DNA of 9,358 nt from Rhodospirillales bacterium. GTDB taxonomy: Bacteria > Pseudomonadota > Alphaproteobacteria > Rhodospirillales > Casp-alpha2. The position numbers and the translations under genes are program-made. Location of the stretch: contig JAJFIE010000276.1 in NCBI GenBank assembly GCA_021775275.1, forward strand, positions 1 to 9,358, in the 5' to 3' direction. Positions 1 to 5,972 of this stretch are shown piece after piece. The notes under the pieces are model-generated. The model did not search any database. It was given only the letters and a program-made list of their open reading frames with translations, and was not told the DNA's origin. Position 1 is the stretch's first letter; the number at the start of each line of letters is the position of its first letter.

Positions 1-53
1 AACGCCTTGCTGATGTTCTTTAGTTCAATAGCCGGGTGTTTTTCTCGTGTCAT
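1..53 (-). CDS. ABC transporter ATP-binding protein, N-terminal fragment (runs off left edge)
   Basis: Reading the minus strand from the ATG at 53 gives MTREKHPAIELKNISKAF before the window ends. The pattern 'ELKNISKAF' is the usual first beta strand of an ABC ATPase, with the aromatic that stacks on adenine just before the Walker A region. No Walker motif is inside the window, so the family call rests on this short stretch and on position: it follows a BMP-family binding protein, which in known operons is accompanied by an ATPase and two permeases. It would energise uptake of the ligand bound by that protein. The ribosome binding site is poor (AGGG about 13 nt upstream). Confidence 0.6.
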   Translation of the reverse strand, partial: MTREKHPAIELKNISKA

Positions 54-94
54 GAATGTGCACCAACCCTGACGCGTCATTCCCAGTTGATAGT

Positions 95-126
95 AAAAAA
101 GGGGCGACGTAAATGCCGCCCCTTTT
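95..126 (-). terminator. Rho-independent terminator between the binding-protein gene and the ABC ATPase gene
   Basis: A 10-bp perfect stem (97-106 with 117-126, AAAAGGGGCG/CGCCCCTTTT) encloses a 10-nt loop. Read on the minus strand, the GC-rich stem is followed at once by six T residues (100-95). It lies 19 nt after the binding-protein stop codon and 42 nt before the ATPase start. It could end the operon or, more likely given the gene order, act as a partial terminator so that the binding protein is made in excess over the membrane components. The plus-strand reading also ends in TTTT, so it may work both ways. Confidence 0.85.
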
Positions 127-144
127 GTTTGCTGAACGTCGGTT

Positions 145-1203
145 TTAACCTTCGCCGATTTCAACTGATGACATCAATGCACGGACATCCTGGGCGTCAT
201 AGACTTCCTTGACCTTCAGGCTTCCGTTGATGATCTGGTCACGCATACCCATGATGTCGCTCCAGATACCGGCGGGAATATGCGGGGTTTTCAACAGGCG
301 GACGGAATCGTCGCTCAGGCCAATTCCATAGCCATGGGTGCCGAACGTACCGGACTTCAGGTCCTCAACCATGGCGCTGTAAACCGGGACCATATCCCAG
401 ACAACGGATGACAACAGATGTCCCTTGTCGAGGCTCGATTTGTCGCCGATCACGTCAATGAACAGAGCCTTGCCGCCATCGGTGGCCTTGGTTGTTTCCA
501 CGGCCTGGATCATGCCGAAGCTGGATCCATTTCCTTGACCGAAGACGATATCGGCGCCTGCCGAAATAACAGACGCGGTAACACGACGGCCGCCCGCAGC
601 GTCGCCATAGGCTGCGGGGCCGATAACCGCATAGATAAGTTTGATCGAGCTTTTCTCGGCCTTGGCGCCCAGCGCAAAGGCGGCAGACTGGGAGTTCCAT
701 GATGGTGGCTCACCAGAAACAACGATACCCAATGAGCCCGTACGTGTCATTTTTGCCGCCATAACGCCTGCCAGATAAGCGCCTTCATGGCCGCTCAGGG
801 TGTAATCCGCGATCAACCCTTTCTTGATGGCGTCAGGCGTATCGACAACAGCAACCGGAACGCCGGTTTCATTGGCGATTTCCGGCGCGGCGGTGTTGTA
901 TCCGCTGGCATGGGCGATCATCAGATCAACCCCTTCTTCCGCCAGTTCACGCAAGGTCGGGCGAACGTCGCCATACCCGAGACCTTCTGCCGGAACGAAC
1001 TCAAGGCCATATTTCTCGGCTACTATCCGTGCCGCGTCGACCCCTTGCTGGTTCCAGCCGAAGTCTGTGCCCTCTTCGGGCACGAGGACGGCAATCTTCT
1101 TGACTTCAGCCGCGAATACGGTGGTTGCCGCCATAACGGACACCGCCATAACCGCCGCCGGGACGATTACTCCTATTCGAAATCTTTTGCCAAACATTTT
1201 CAT
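145..1203 (-). CDS. BMP-family ABC transporter substrate-binding lipoprotein-like periplasmic protein
   Basis: A 352-aa periplasmic binding protein of the BMP/PnrA/Med class. The N-terminus has basic residues (K2-R9), a hydrophobic core (about 10-30) and an A-x-A type site at 'TTVFA|AEVKK', so Sec export with cleavage near residue 31 is expected; there is no lipobox cysteine. The mature part opens with the family pattern 'KKIAVLVPEEGTDFGWNQQG' followed by alternating beta/alpha units of the two-lobed fold, including 'GIVVSGEPP' and 'ADIVFGQGNGSS'. The ATG at 1203 is chosen over upstream codons because AAGGAGGT sits 7 nt before it and the signal peptide begins there. Known family members bind nucleosides or other small polar or aromatic ligands; the ligand here is unknown. 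It is the last gene before the terminator, 75 nt after the dehydrogenase gene, and followed by an ABC ATPase start. Confidence 0.9.
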   Translation of the reverse strand: MKMFGKRFRIGVIVPAAVMAVSVMAATTVFAAEVKKIAVLVPEEGTDFGWNQQGVDAARIVAEKYGLEFVPAEGLGYGDVRPTLRELAEEGVDLMIAHASGYNTAAPEIANETGVPVAVVDTPDAIKKGLIADYTLSGHEGAYLAGVMAAKMTRTGSLGIVVSGEPPSWNSQSAAFALGAKAEKSSIKLIYAVIGPAAYGDAAGGRRVTASVISAGADIVFGQGNGSSFGMIQAVETTKATDGGKALFIDVIGDKSSLDKGHLLSSVVWDMVPVYSAMVEDLKSGTFGTHGYGIGLSDDSVRLLKTPHIPAGIWSDIMGMRDQIINGSLKVKEVYDAQDVRALMSSVEIGEG

Positions 1204-1278
1204 GATCGTAACCTCCTTGGTTAATATTATTCGACACCAGACAATCGATCTATCCGTTGCCAAACTTACTTAATTCAC

Positions 1279-2199
1279 TCAACTCGCTTCCAATGCCTTC
1301 CGAACTGCAACGAGCGTCTTCGCGCGTGCACTCTGTAATTCTTTGATTTTCTCCGGAGTGTAGGAGTACACACCCCCTCCGGTTTTGATTCCCAAGTTTC
1401 CCCCGGATGTTAAATCGGTGACGAACTGTCCAACATCGTCGCGGTTGCACAGTTCCTTGTTCAGGTAACTGCCGACGGCCTGATAAATATCCAGTCCTGC
1501 CATATCCAGCAACGCCATGGGCCCGATCACCGCAAGTTTATAACCGATACCCCAGGATACGCAGGTATCAAGGTCTTCGGCATCAATAACACCCTGCTCG
1601 ACCAGATCGACGGCCTCTCGCAGCAGGGCATACAAAATCCGGTTCTCGACGAATCCGGGCACGTCTTTCTTGACCACGACGGGGATCAGGTTAAATCCTT
1701 CGATTGTCGAGACCATCCACTCGACGACGGCCTGATCGGTTTTCTCACCGGCAATCACCTCAATCATGGGAATGATGTGCGGCGGGTTAGACCAATGCAT
1801 GCCAATGACCCGACCAGGGTTCGAGACATTCGTCTGCAATTTACTGACCGGAATGCCCGATGAATCACTGGCCAGAATACAGTCCGCCGACACAAGCCGG
1901 TCAAGGTGCTCCAACAGTGTGAGTTTGAGGTCGATGTCCTCAGGTATTGTTTCGATGACAAGATCGGCGCCCTCGACGCAAGTTGCTAGGTCACCGCTGA
2001 CCGAGACCTCGCCACCGTTCCGCTTGTCAGGCCTGCCCAGCGCATCAAGCACACTGTTGGCGGTGGCGATAAGGGTCGGTGCATTCTCCAGAGCCTGCGC
2101 GCTGGTATCATGAGCGCGCACAGTCATGCCCCCGCGCAATAGCGTGGCGGCAATCCCTGGTCCCATGGACCCCAAACCTATAACGGCGACAGTTATCAT
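1279..2199 (-). CDS. 3-hydroxyacyl-CoA dehydrogenase-family NAD-dependent oxidoreductase
   Basis: A 306-aa single-unit member of the 3-hydroxyacyl-CoA dehydrogenase superfamily, which also holds L-gulonate and carnitine dehydrogenases. A Rossmann dinucleotide site GLGSMG is at residues 8-13, 'VIETIPED' with E84 follows, and the catalytic segment 'HWSNPPHIIPMIEVI' has H135 and N138. 'PGFVENRIL' at 181-189 starts the helical C-terminal domain. The length is that of the free-standing enzymes, without an enoyl-CoA hydratase part. The likely reaction is NAD-dependent oxidation of a secondary hydroxyl on an acyl-CoA or hydroxy acid; the substrate is unknown. The ATG at 2199 gives the normal family N-terminus; a GTG at 2217 adds six residues but has AGGA only about one base away, so it is less likely. 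It follows the GST stop by about 29 nt, in the same operon. Confidence 0.85.
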   Translation of the reverse strand: MITVAVIGLGSMGPGIAATLLRGGMTVRAHDTSAQALENAPTLIATANSVLDALGRPDKRNGGEVSVSGDLATCVEGADLVIETIPEDIDLKLTLLEHLDRLVSADCILASDSSGIPVSKLQTNVSNPGRVIGMHWSNPPHIIPMIEVIAGEKTDQAVVEWMVSTIEGFNLIPVVVKKDVPGFVENRILYALLREAVDLVEQGVIDAEDLDTCVSWGIGYKLAVIGPMALLDMAGLDIYQAVGSYLNKELCNRDDVGQFVTDLTSGGNLGIKTGGGVYSYTPEKIKELQSARAKTLVAVRKALEAS

Positions 2200-2228
2200 A
2201 TCGAAATCTGTATCCACATCCTGCTACG

Positions 2229-2828
2229 TCAAGCGGCAACGACTTTCTGGTACGCCGGACGGTTGGAAATAGCCCCGTGCCAACGGCGAAGATTATCTAA
2301 CGCGGGCAATTCAACAGGGAAGCTCAGACACCGGTTGACGATGGGGCCAAGGGCGATTTCGGCCATGGTCATGGAACCACCGCCGAGCCATTCGCTTTCG
2401 GCCAAATGATCATCAAGCAACACCAGATGCGCCGCCAGAGCATCGCCCATTTTCGCCAGGTCGGGGCTGCGGTCTTCTTCCGGTTTTTTGGATTCCTTGA
2501 ACACTTCAATATAATTTGTATTGAGTGAGGCCAGCAGCCAATCCATCCATGTTTCGGCTTTGGCGCGGGCAAGCGGATCAGATGGTAATAAGTCGCTCCC
2601 TGCTTTTGCGCACAGGTAACGAACGATGGTATTGGATTCCCAGATTGCCGTGTCGCCATCGATCAGCGTCGGCACCTTGCCGGTGGGGTTCAGGGATAGA
2701 TACTCACCCCCGGTGTTATCAAACTGACGGCCATAGTCTTCGCGCTCATAGGGCAGGTCCAGTTCCTCCAGCGCCCAAAGCACTTTCTGGACATTCCCGG
2801 ACGTTGCGCGTCCCAATAATCTGTCCAT
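2229..2828 (-). CDS. Glutathione S-transferase family protein
   Basis: A 199-aa protein with the canonical two-domain GST layout. The N-terminal thioredoxin-like domain (about 1-80) has 'GRATSGNVQKVLWAL' with a probable catalytic Ser10, 'NPTGKVPTL' with the cis-Pro53, and 'ESNTIVRYL', whose E64-S65 bind the gamma-glutamyl part of glutathione. The C-terminal helical domain carries 'WLGGGSMTMAEIALGPIV' at the usual N-capping position. AAGGGAGA lies about 8 nt before the ATG. In gentisate pathways a zeta-class GST isomerises maleylpyruvate, so a cis-trans isomerase role after the cupin dioxygenase is attractive. However, the 'SSxS' active-site signature of zeta enzymes is not seen, and the protein looks like the broader bacterial theta/beta-like GSTs. 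Isomerase, conjugation or ether-cleavage roles all remain possible. Confidence 0.85.
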   Translation of the reverse strand: MDRLLGRATSGNVQKVLWALEELDLPYEREDYGRQFDNTGGEYLSLNPTGKVPTLIDGDTAIWESNTIVRYLCAKAGSDLLPSDPLARAKAETWMDWLLASLNTNYIEVFKESKKPEEDRSPDLAKMGDALAAHLVLLDDHLAESEWLGGGSMTMAEIALGPIVNRCLSFPVELPALDNLRRWHGAISNRPAYQKVVAA

Positions 2829-2862
2829 ATCTTTATTCTCCCTTGGCCTCGCTGAAGCCTGC

Positions 2863-3267
2863 CTAGCCTGACAGTGGCTTGTAGGCGATGGCGTCCATTT
2901 CTATTTTTGTATTGATTGCCGCACGGGCTTCCACGGTTGTGCGCGCCAACATTCCATCGGGGAAATATTCGGCGAACGCCCGATTGTAGCGACCGAAATC
3001 CCTTGTATCTTCCAGATAAACGGTGATGCGAACGATGTCTTCAAGATCAGCATCGCCTGCCAGCAAAACACGGCGTATGGATTCTATGGTCCAGCGGCAT
3101 TCTTCTTCGATGGTGCCGGAAAACATGTTGCCATCGGCGTCCTTTGGGACCTGACCGGAAACGAAAATAAAATCGCCTGCCCGAATACCGGGGTGAAACG
3201 GCAAATTGGGGTTTTTCTTTCCAATCGGAACAACGTCGTCGCGGCGTGTGGCTTTCTTGTCTGACAT
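2863..3267 (-). CDS. RidA/YjgF/UK114-family protein, possible imine or enamine deaminase
   Basis: A 134-aa protein of the trimeric Rid family. It has 'FIFVSGQVPKDADGN' (33-47), the segment 'ARTTVEARAAINTKIEMDAIAY' with the carboxylate-binding Arg at 109, and Glu at 123, matching active members that hydrolyse 2-imino/enamino acids. The family also includes the 2-aminomuconate deaminases of nitro- and amino-aromatic catabolism, which sit beside ring-cleavage dioxygenases as this gene does. Its N-terminus is slightly long and basic ('MSDKKATRRDD'), and the protein appears cytosolic. A GAGAGGG sequence overlaps the preceding stop codon, and the gap to the propeller gene is only 19 nt, so tight co-transcription is expected. 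Family membership is sure; deaminase activity on a ring-cleavage product is inference. Confidence 0.9.
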   Translation of the reverse strand: MSDKKATRRDDVVPIGKKNPNLPFHPGIRAGDFIFVSGQVPKDADGNMFSGTIEEECRWTIESIRRVLLAGDADLEDIVRITVYLEDTRDFGRYNRAFAEYFPDGMLARTTVEARAAINTKIEMDAIAYKPLSG

Positions 3268-3286
3268 ATGAACTTCAAACCCTCTC

Positions 3287-4414
3287 TTATAGTACGCTGG
3301 TCTCTATGACATCGACGCCATGCTGGCGATCAAGCAGATACACCAGGCCACGATCGTCTATGGTTACGTCATTGGATGATGGACGTTCGTAGCCCTTCGG
3401 AACGTCAGGTGTAAAATGCCCGACTTCTTTTGGCAGGAACGGGTCGGCGATGTCGATCAGGCGTAACCCTTGCGCAAACCAGGCGAACGGAATAACGGTG
3501 CTCGAGAAGCGTTCCGATGGCTGGTGGCATCCCGTCATGGGCGGTTGTGGAGCGCCGTCGGGATCAACGCCCTCGACCTGAAATGTCGAGATGGCCGTCG
3601 GGCTGGACTCGTTGGTTATATCGTAAATCCAGGTGAATGCCGGCGCTGAGTCCCATAGTTTCGCCACGTCTTCATCGGCGACAATCATCACATCACGCCC
3701 TTTCAGAAGGTTCGGCATGGGAAGGCACGTGTGAGTGGGGTGCGGAAATGACGGACTGGTATTAACCGCGGAGATCAGCGACGGTTTGGACATATCGCTG
3801 ATGTCGAGAATGAAGAACCCATGATGCCAATAGCTGACATACAATCGATCACCGCGCCTCATGGGGTGATGACAGCGCGGGGGCACCCAGTCATGCCAAG
3901 GATAGTCTTCGCCACCGGCCTGCCATTGGCCGGGGATCCACCAGCGACCAACCTCTTGCGGGTTTGCCGGATCCTGTAAATCCAGAATCATCACAATATT
4001 GCCGATGTAGCCCTCGGCGGTGGGTGAGATATAGGCGTAACGGCCATCAAAATCATAGCGATGGACGCCACGGCCAGACGTCATCCATTTGCTGATCAGT
4101 TTGGGGTTTGCCGGGGTTTTCACATCGTAGATGGCGAGGCCGCCACCAAAATCGGGATCGCCCTGATCGCCCAGTTTTTCATGATTGACCACCATGATGT
4201 CGTTGGCAACACGGACCTTGTGGGAATGCCATCCCTCCGGCATATCGAGGCGGGCGATCTGGCGAGGGGTTTTCGGGTCTGACATATCCACAATTGTTGT
4301 GCCCGTCGGTTCACGCATGTGGCCAATGTATAACGTTGTGCCATCCATCCAGACCTGACCGCCACCGGGGCAGTCAATATGGGACAAAAGTTTTGTGTTC
4401 TTTGCTTGGGGCAT
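3287..4414 (-). CDS. LVIVD-repeat beta-propeller protein of unknown function
   Basis: A 375-aa protein built from about seven blades. Six copies of the LVIVD-type pattern (hydrophobic-x-hydrophobic-[VL]-D-hydrophobic-x-x-x-x-x-P-x-hydrophobic) end near residues 56, 110, 158, 217, 278 and 334. There is no signal peptide or membrane segment, so it should be cytosolic, unlike many exported LVIVD proteins. Histidines recur at the start of the inner strand of successive blades: H63/H65, H118, H182/H183 after 'WVPPRC', H225/H228 and H297 in 'GCHQP'. In a propeller these positions face the central channel, so a metal or ligand site there is plausible; selenium-binding protein/methanethiol oxidase is a distant parallel for a metal-binding propeller. 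The start has GGAA about 8 nt upstream. It lies between the dioxygenase (41-nt gap) and RidA (19-nt gap), so a role in the same pathway is likely, but none is known. Confidence 0.8.
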   Translation of the reverse strand: MPQAKNTKLLSHIDCPGGGQVWMDGTTLYIGHMREPTGTTIVDMSDPKTPRQIARLDMPEGWHSHKVRVANDIMVVNHEKLGDQGDPDFGGGLAIYDVKTPANPKLISKWMTSGRGVHRYDFDGRYAYISPTAEGYIGNIVMILDLQDPANPQEVGRWWIPGQWQAGGEDYPWHDWVPPRCHHPMRRGDRLYVSYWHHGFFILDISDMSKPSLISAVNTSPSFPHPTHTCLPMPNLLKGRDVMIVADEDVAKLWDSAPAFTWIYDITNESSPTAISTFQVEGVDPDGAPQPPMTGCHQPSERFSSTVIPFAWFAQGLRLIDIADPFLPKEVGHFTPDVPKGYERPSSNDVTIDDRGLVYLLDRQHGVDVIETSVL

Positions 4415-4423
4415 TCAGTATTT

Positions 4424-4433
4424 CCACATGTGG
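4424..4433. repeat. Perfect 10-bp palindrome CCACATGTGG in the dioxygenase-propeller gap
   Basis: The 41-nt gap between the dioxygenase stop and the propeller start contains CCACATGTGG. Read on the minus strand its last bases (GTGG) run into the GGAA used as ribosome binding site for the propeller gene. It has no T tract, so it is not a terminator. It could be a short RNA hairpin or protein site, or chance. Confidence 0.3.
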
Positions 4434-4455
4434 CCTAATTTAGGGGGGAGTGCTG

Positions 4456-5607
4456 TCAGGTCAGCCGGACAATATCGCCGGACTCGGTCTTGCCGAATTT
4501 CCGGTAGAACGACAGGGTTTTCAGTGTCGGTTCGTCGCTGCCGACAAAAAGCACGGCAGGCTCGGTTTCTGAGCCATTGACATGTTCACACCAGTTCCCG
4601 CCCGGAACCGCCAGGGTATCATTAAGCCCCCAGTCAAATCGCTGCCCCTCGATGATGCTGTGACCGGTGCCTTCCATGGGCGTGCACACCAGGCTTGCGT
4701 TCTGTTTCAGGGGCAACGTGCGTTCCCCGGGGCGAAGAAGTTGAGCAAAAAACGTCATGGTCTTATAGACCGGACCGCCGTTTACCGGGTCAACATACTC
4801 GACCATGATGCCTTCATAAGGATCACCGTCCCATGACATGTAACGATCCAGCAATTCACGCATTATTTCCCAACGATAAACGAACATCGGCGATGCATTG
4901 CCAGTGCCACGGTGGTGGGATACGAACCGCGGCATGTAACCGCCATGGCTGTAGATGTCGTGGGAGTAGTTGTCGGTGAAACGCTGGGATTGTTCGGCGA
5001 CGTGGACTTTTTCGCCACCGTGATCTTCGGCGTAATCATGCTCGAAATAGATCGAGTTGAGAATTTCCGCCAAAGGCAGATCCAGCACACTTAAATTGAT
5101 GGCGGGCTCGTCACCCAGATTGCCGTGATTATGCCAGGTATCATGCGGTGTCAGGACCATATCGCCGCGCCCGAAGGTAATGTTCTCACCCTCGACACCG
5201 GTGAAATTCTGCTTGCCGGTCAAACCGAACCGGATGGCGTTGGGTGAATGCCGGTGGGCCGGCATGACGTCTTTGGAATCGTTTAGGCGATACGCCGTAT
5301 ACAGCGTGGTCGTCGTCGCACGCCTCGGGGCCAACCCGGGATTGACCATGACCAATGATCGCCGTTCCGACGCCTCTGTCGTGATGAGTTCGGCGGAGCG
5401 ATGCAAAAGTGGTTTGATGGCCTCATCATACTTCCAGATAAACGGTACGGCCTTGTTGGGATCCATAACCTGTCGGTCTTCATCGTTTTTCACCGATGTA
5501 TCGACAGCCCAATAGCCAGCCATGTTGCTGGCCTCAACATCAGCATGGAGTTCATCAAGAGCTGTCTGGCGATTATGACCTTGCTCGCCGCCCGAAGACG
5601 TCGTCAT
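4456..5607 (-). CDS. Gentisate 1,2-dioxygenase-like bicupin ring-cleavage dioxygenase
   Basis: A 383-aa two-cupin protein of the gentisate/1-hydroxy-2-naphthoate/salicylate dioxygenase family. The N-terminal cupin (about 100-180) has 'PAHRHSPNAIRFGL' with H118 and H120, and 'GDMVLTPHDTWHNHGN' with H159; these match the three iron-ligand histidines. 'NLSVLDLPL' and 'PRFVSHHRGTG' are further family blocks. Known members cleave the ring next to a hydroxyl/carboxyl pair using O2. The C-terminal cupin (about 285-355) keeps the fold ('FDWGLNDTLAVPGGNW') but has LPLKQN where many relatives have the HxH pair, and 'NWCEH' where they have WHxH, so it should not bind iron. The ATG at 5607 is preceded by GGGAGGG with 8-nt spacing. 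It is the first gene after the strong promoter. Gentisate itself is not proven as substrate: no fumarylpyruvate hydrolase is in the window. Confidence 0.85.
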   Translation of the reverse strand: MTTSSGGEQGHNRQTALDELHADVEASNMAGYWAVDTSVKNDEDRQVMDPNKAVPFIWKYDEAIKPLLHRSAELITTEASERRSLVMVNPGLAPRRATTTTLYTAYRLNDSKDVMPAHRHSPNAIRFGLTGKQNFTGVEGENITFGRGDMVLTPHDTWHNHGNLGDEPAINLSVLDLPLAEILNSIYFEHDYAEDHGGEKVHVAEQSQRFTDNYSHDIYSHGGYMPRFVSHHRGTGNASPMFVYRWEIMRELLDRYMSWDGDPYEGIMVEYVDPVNGGPVYKTMTFFAQLLRPGERTLPLKQNASLVCTPMEGTGHSIIEGQRFDWGLNDTLAVPGGNWCEHVNGSETEPAVLFVGSDEPTLKTLSFYRKFGKTESGDIVRLT

Positions 5608-5669
5608 TGTCGAACCCTCCCTGTATGCGTGCGGCCTATCTGTCTAATCCGTTTTTTGCCGGGGATCAT
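5604..5669 (-). other. Possible leader ORF overlapping the dioxygenase start codon
   Basis: Within the predicted 5' leader of the operon, an ATG at 5669 opens a 21-codon, arginine/lysine-rich frame (starting MIPGKKRIRQIG) whose TGA overlaps the dioxygenase ATG as ATGA. Such an overlap would allow translational coupling. The frame has only a weak upstream GTGG as ribosome binding site and nothing shows that it is translated. Chance is a real alternative. Confidence 0.2.
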
Positions 5670-5687
5670 GGCCACGAACACTTGATT

Positions 5688-5696
5688 ATTGGAACC
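5688..5696 (+). promoter_or_regulatory. Putative operator O1 (ATTGGAACC) at the operon transcription start
   Basis: ATTGGAACC covers the predicted start point (near 5691) and abuts the -10 box of the operon promoter. It shares ATTGGNNCC with O2, and with O3 read on the other strand. A repressor bound here would block the operon promoter. The TGG/CC arms recall the TGGTNNxACCA-like sites of FadR-type regulators. Confidence 0.45.
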
Positions 5697-5697
5697 T

Positions 5698-5726
5698 ATT
5701 AAGATGGCCTTTGTACCTTTTGTCAA
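5698..5726 (-). promoter_or_regulatory. Sigma70-type promoter of the catabolic operon
   Basis: On the minus strand a perfect -35 box TTGACA (5726-5721) is followed by a 17-bp spacer and CTTAAT (5703-5698), which matches TATAAT at four of six positions. Transcription would start near 5691, giving a leader of about 84 nt before the dioxygenase ATG. The boxes are framed by a 7-bp inverted repeat, AATAGGT (5725-5731) and ACCTATT (5694-5700), and flanked by TTGGAACC and TTGGTACC. Confidence 0.7.
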
Positions 5727-5737
5727 TAGGTCTTCAG

Positions 5738-5746
5738 ATTGGTACC
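5738..5746 (+). promoter_or_regulatory. Putative operator O2 (ATTGGTACC) just upstream of the operon -35 box
   Basis: ATTGGTACC differs from O1 by one base and starts 50 bp from it, close to five helical turns. It sits about 12 bp upstream of the -35 box. The spacing would suit cooperative binding or a small loop across the promoter. Confidence 0.4.
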
Positions 5747-5788
5747 GTCGTTGCGTTAGATAGGAAGATTTGAAAATTAAGTGCGTAT

Positions 5789-5801
5789 TATCAATTAGTT
5801 G
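5789..5801 (+). promoter_or_regulatory. Probable IHF binding site
   Basis: TATCAATTAGTTG fits the IHF consensus WATCAANNNNTTR at every fixed position and lies in a strongly AT-rich stretch, as real sites usually do. A near match in the opposite orientation (TATCAAAAATTAA, about 5806-5818) overlaps the same stretch; together they form the inverted repeat TTATCAA (5788-5794)/TTGATAA (5813-5819). A bend here would bring the operators at the two promoters together. Confidence 0.5.
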
Positions 5802-5871
5802 AATATTAATTTTTGATAAGTTCACTATCCTGATGTTGATGATATCCGACTAAATTTGCAGAACAGATTAC

Positions 5872-5900
5872 TTGACTGTGTGGAACCAATATGGGACCAT
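5872..5900 (+). promoter_or_regulatory. Putative promoter of the GntR-family regulator gene
   Basis: TTGACT (5872-5877) matches the -35 consensus at five of six positions. After 17 bp comes GACCAT (5895-5900), a weak -10 that keeps the second, fifth and sixth consensus bases. Transcription would begin near 5907. Two TGGNNCCA motifs fill the spacer and the -10 box, which would suit autorepression. Confidence 0.4.
5881..5900 (+). promoter_or_regulatory. Putative tandem operator O3/O4 (TGGAACCA, TGGGACCA)
   Basis: TGGAACCA (5881-5888) and TGGGACCA (5892-5899) repeat with an 11-bp period, about one helical turn, so both would face the same side of the DNA. Read on the minus strand, O3 is ATTGGTTCC, the same pattern as O1 and O2. 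They overlap the predicted promoter of the regulator gene. Confidence 0.45.
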
Positions 5901-5972
5901 TAGTCTGACGCGCTGGCATTTCCGGGTAGTGAACGGTAAAAAGCGCACCGGAATATCTGGAAATGGACGACC

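Larger units (their letters stand above)
5608..5972. promoter_or_regulatory. Divergent promoter/control region between the catabolic operon and its regulator
   Basis: This 365-bp gap is clearly more AT-rich than the flanking genes, especially 5760-5820. It holds the operon promoter near its left end, the regulator promoter near its right end, four TGGNNCC motifs on or beside the two promoters, and an IHF consensus site between them. No convincing gene beyond the small leader ORF was seen. These elements are listed separately. Confidence 0.75.

Noticed and set aside
418..1273. Several plus-strand open frames of 94-149 codons opposite the binding-protein gene
   Set aside because: They lie wholly on the complement of a gene with a clear signal peptide, ribosome binding site and family motifs, and their translations show no recognisable domain.
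2199..2217. GTG at 2217 as the start of the dehydrogenase gene
   Set aside because: AGGA is about one base from this GTG, and the six extra residues precede the normal family N-terminus that begins at the ATG at 2199.
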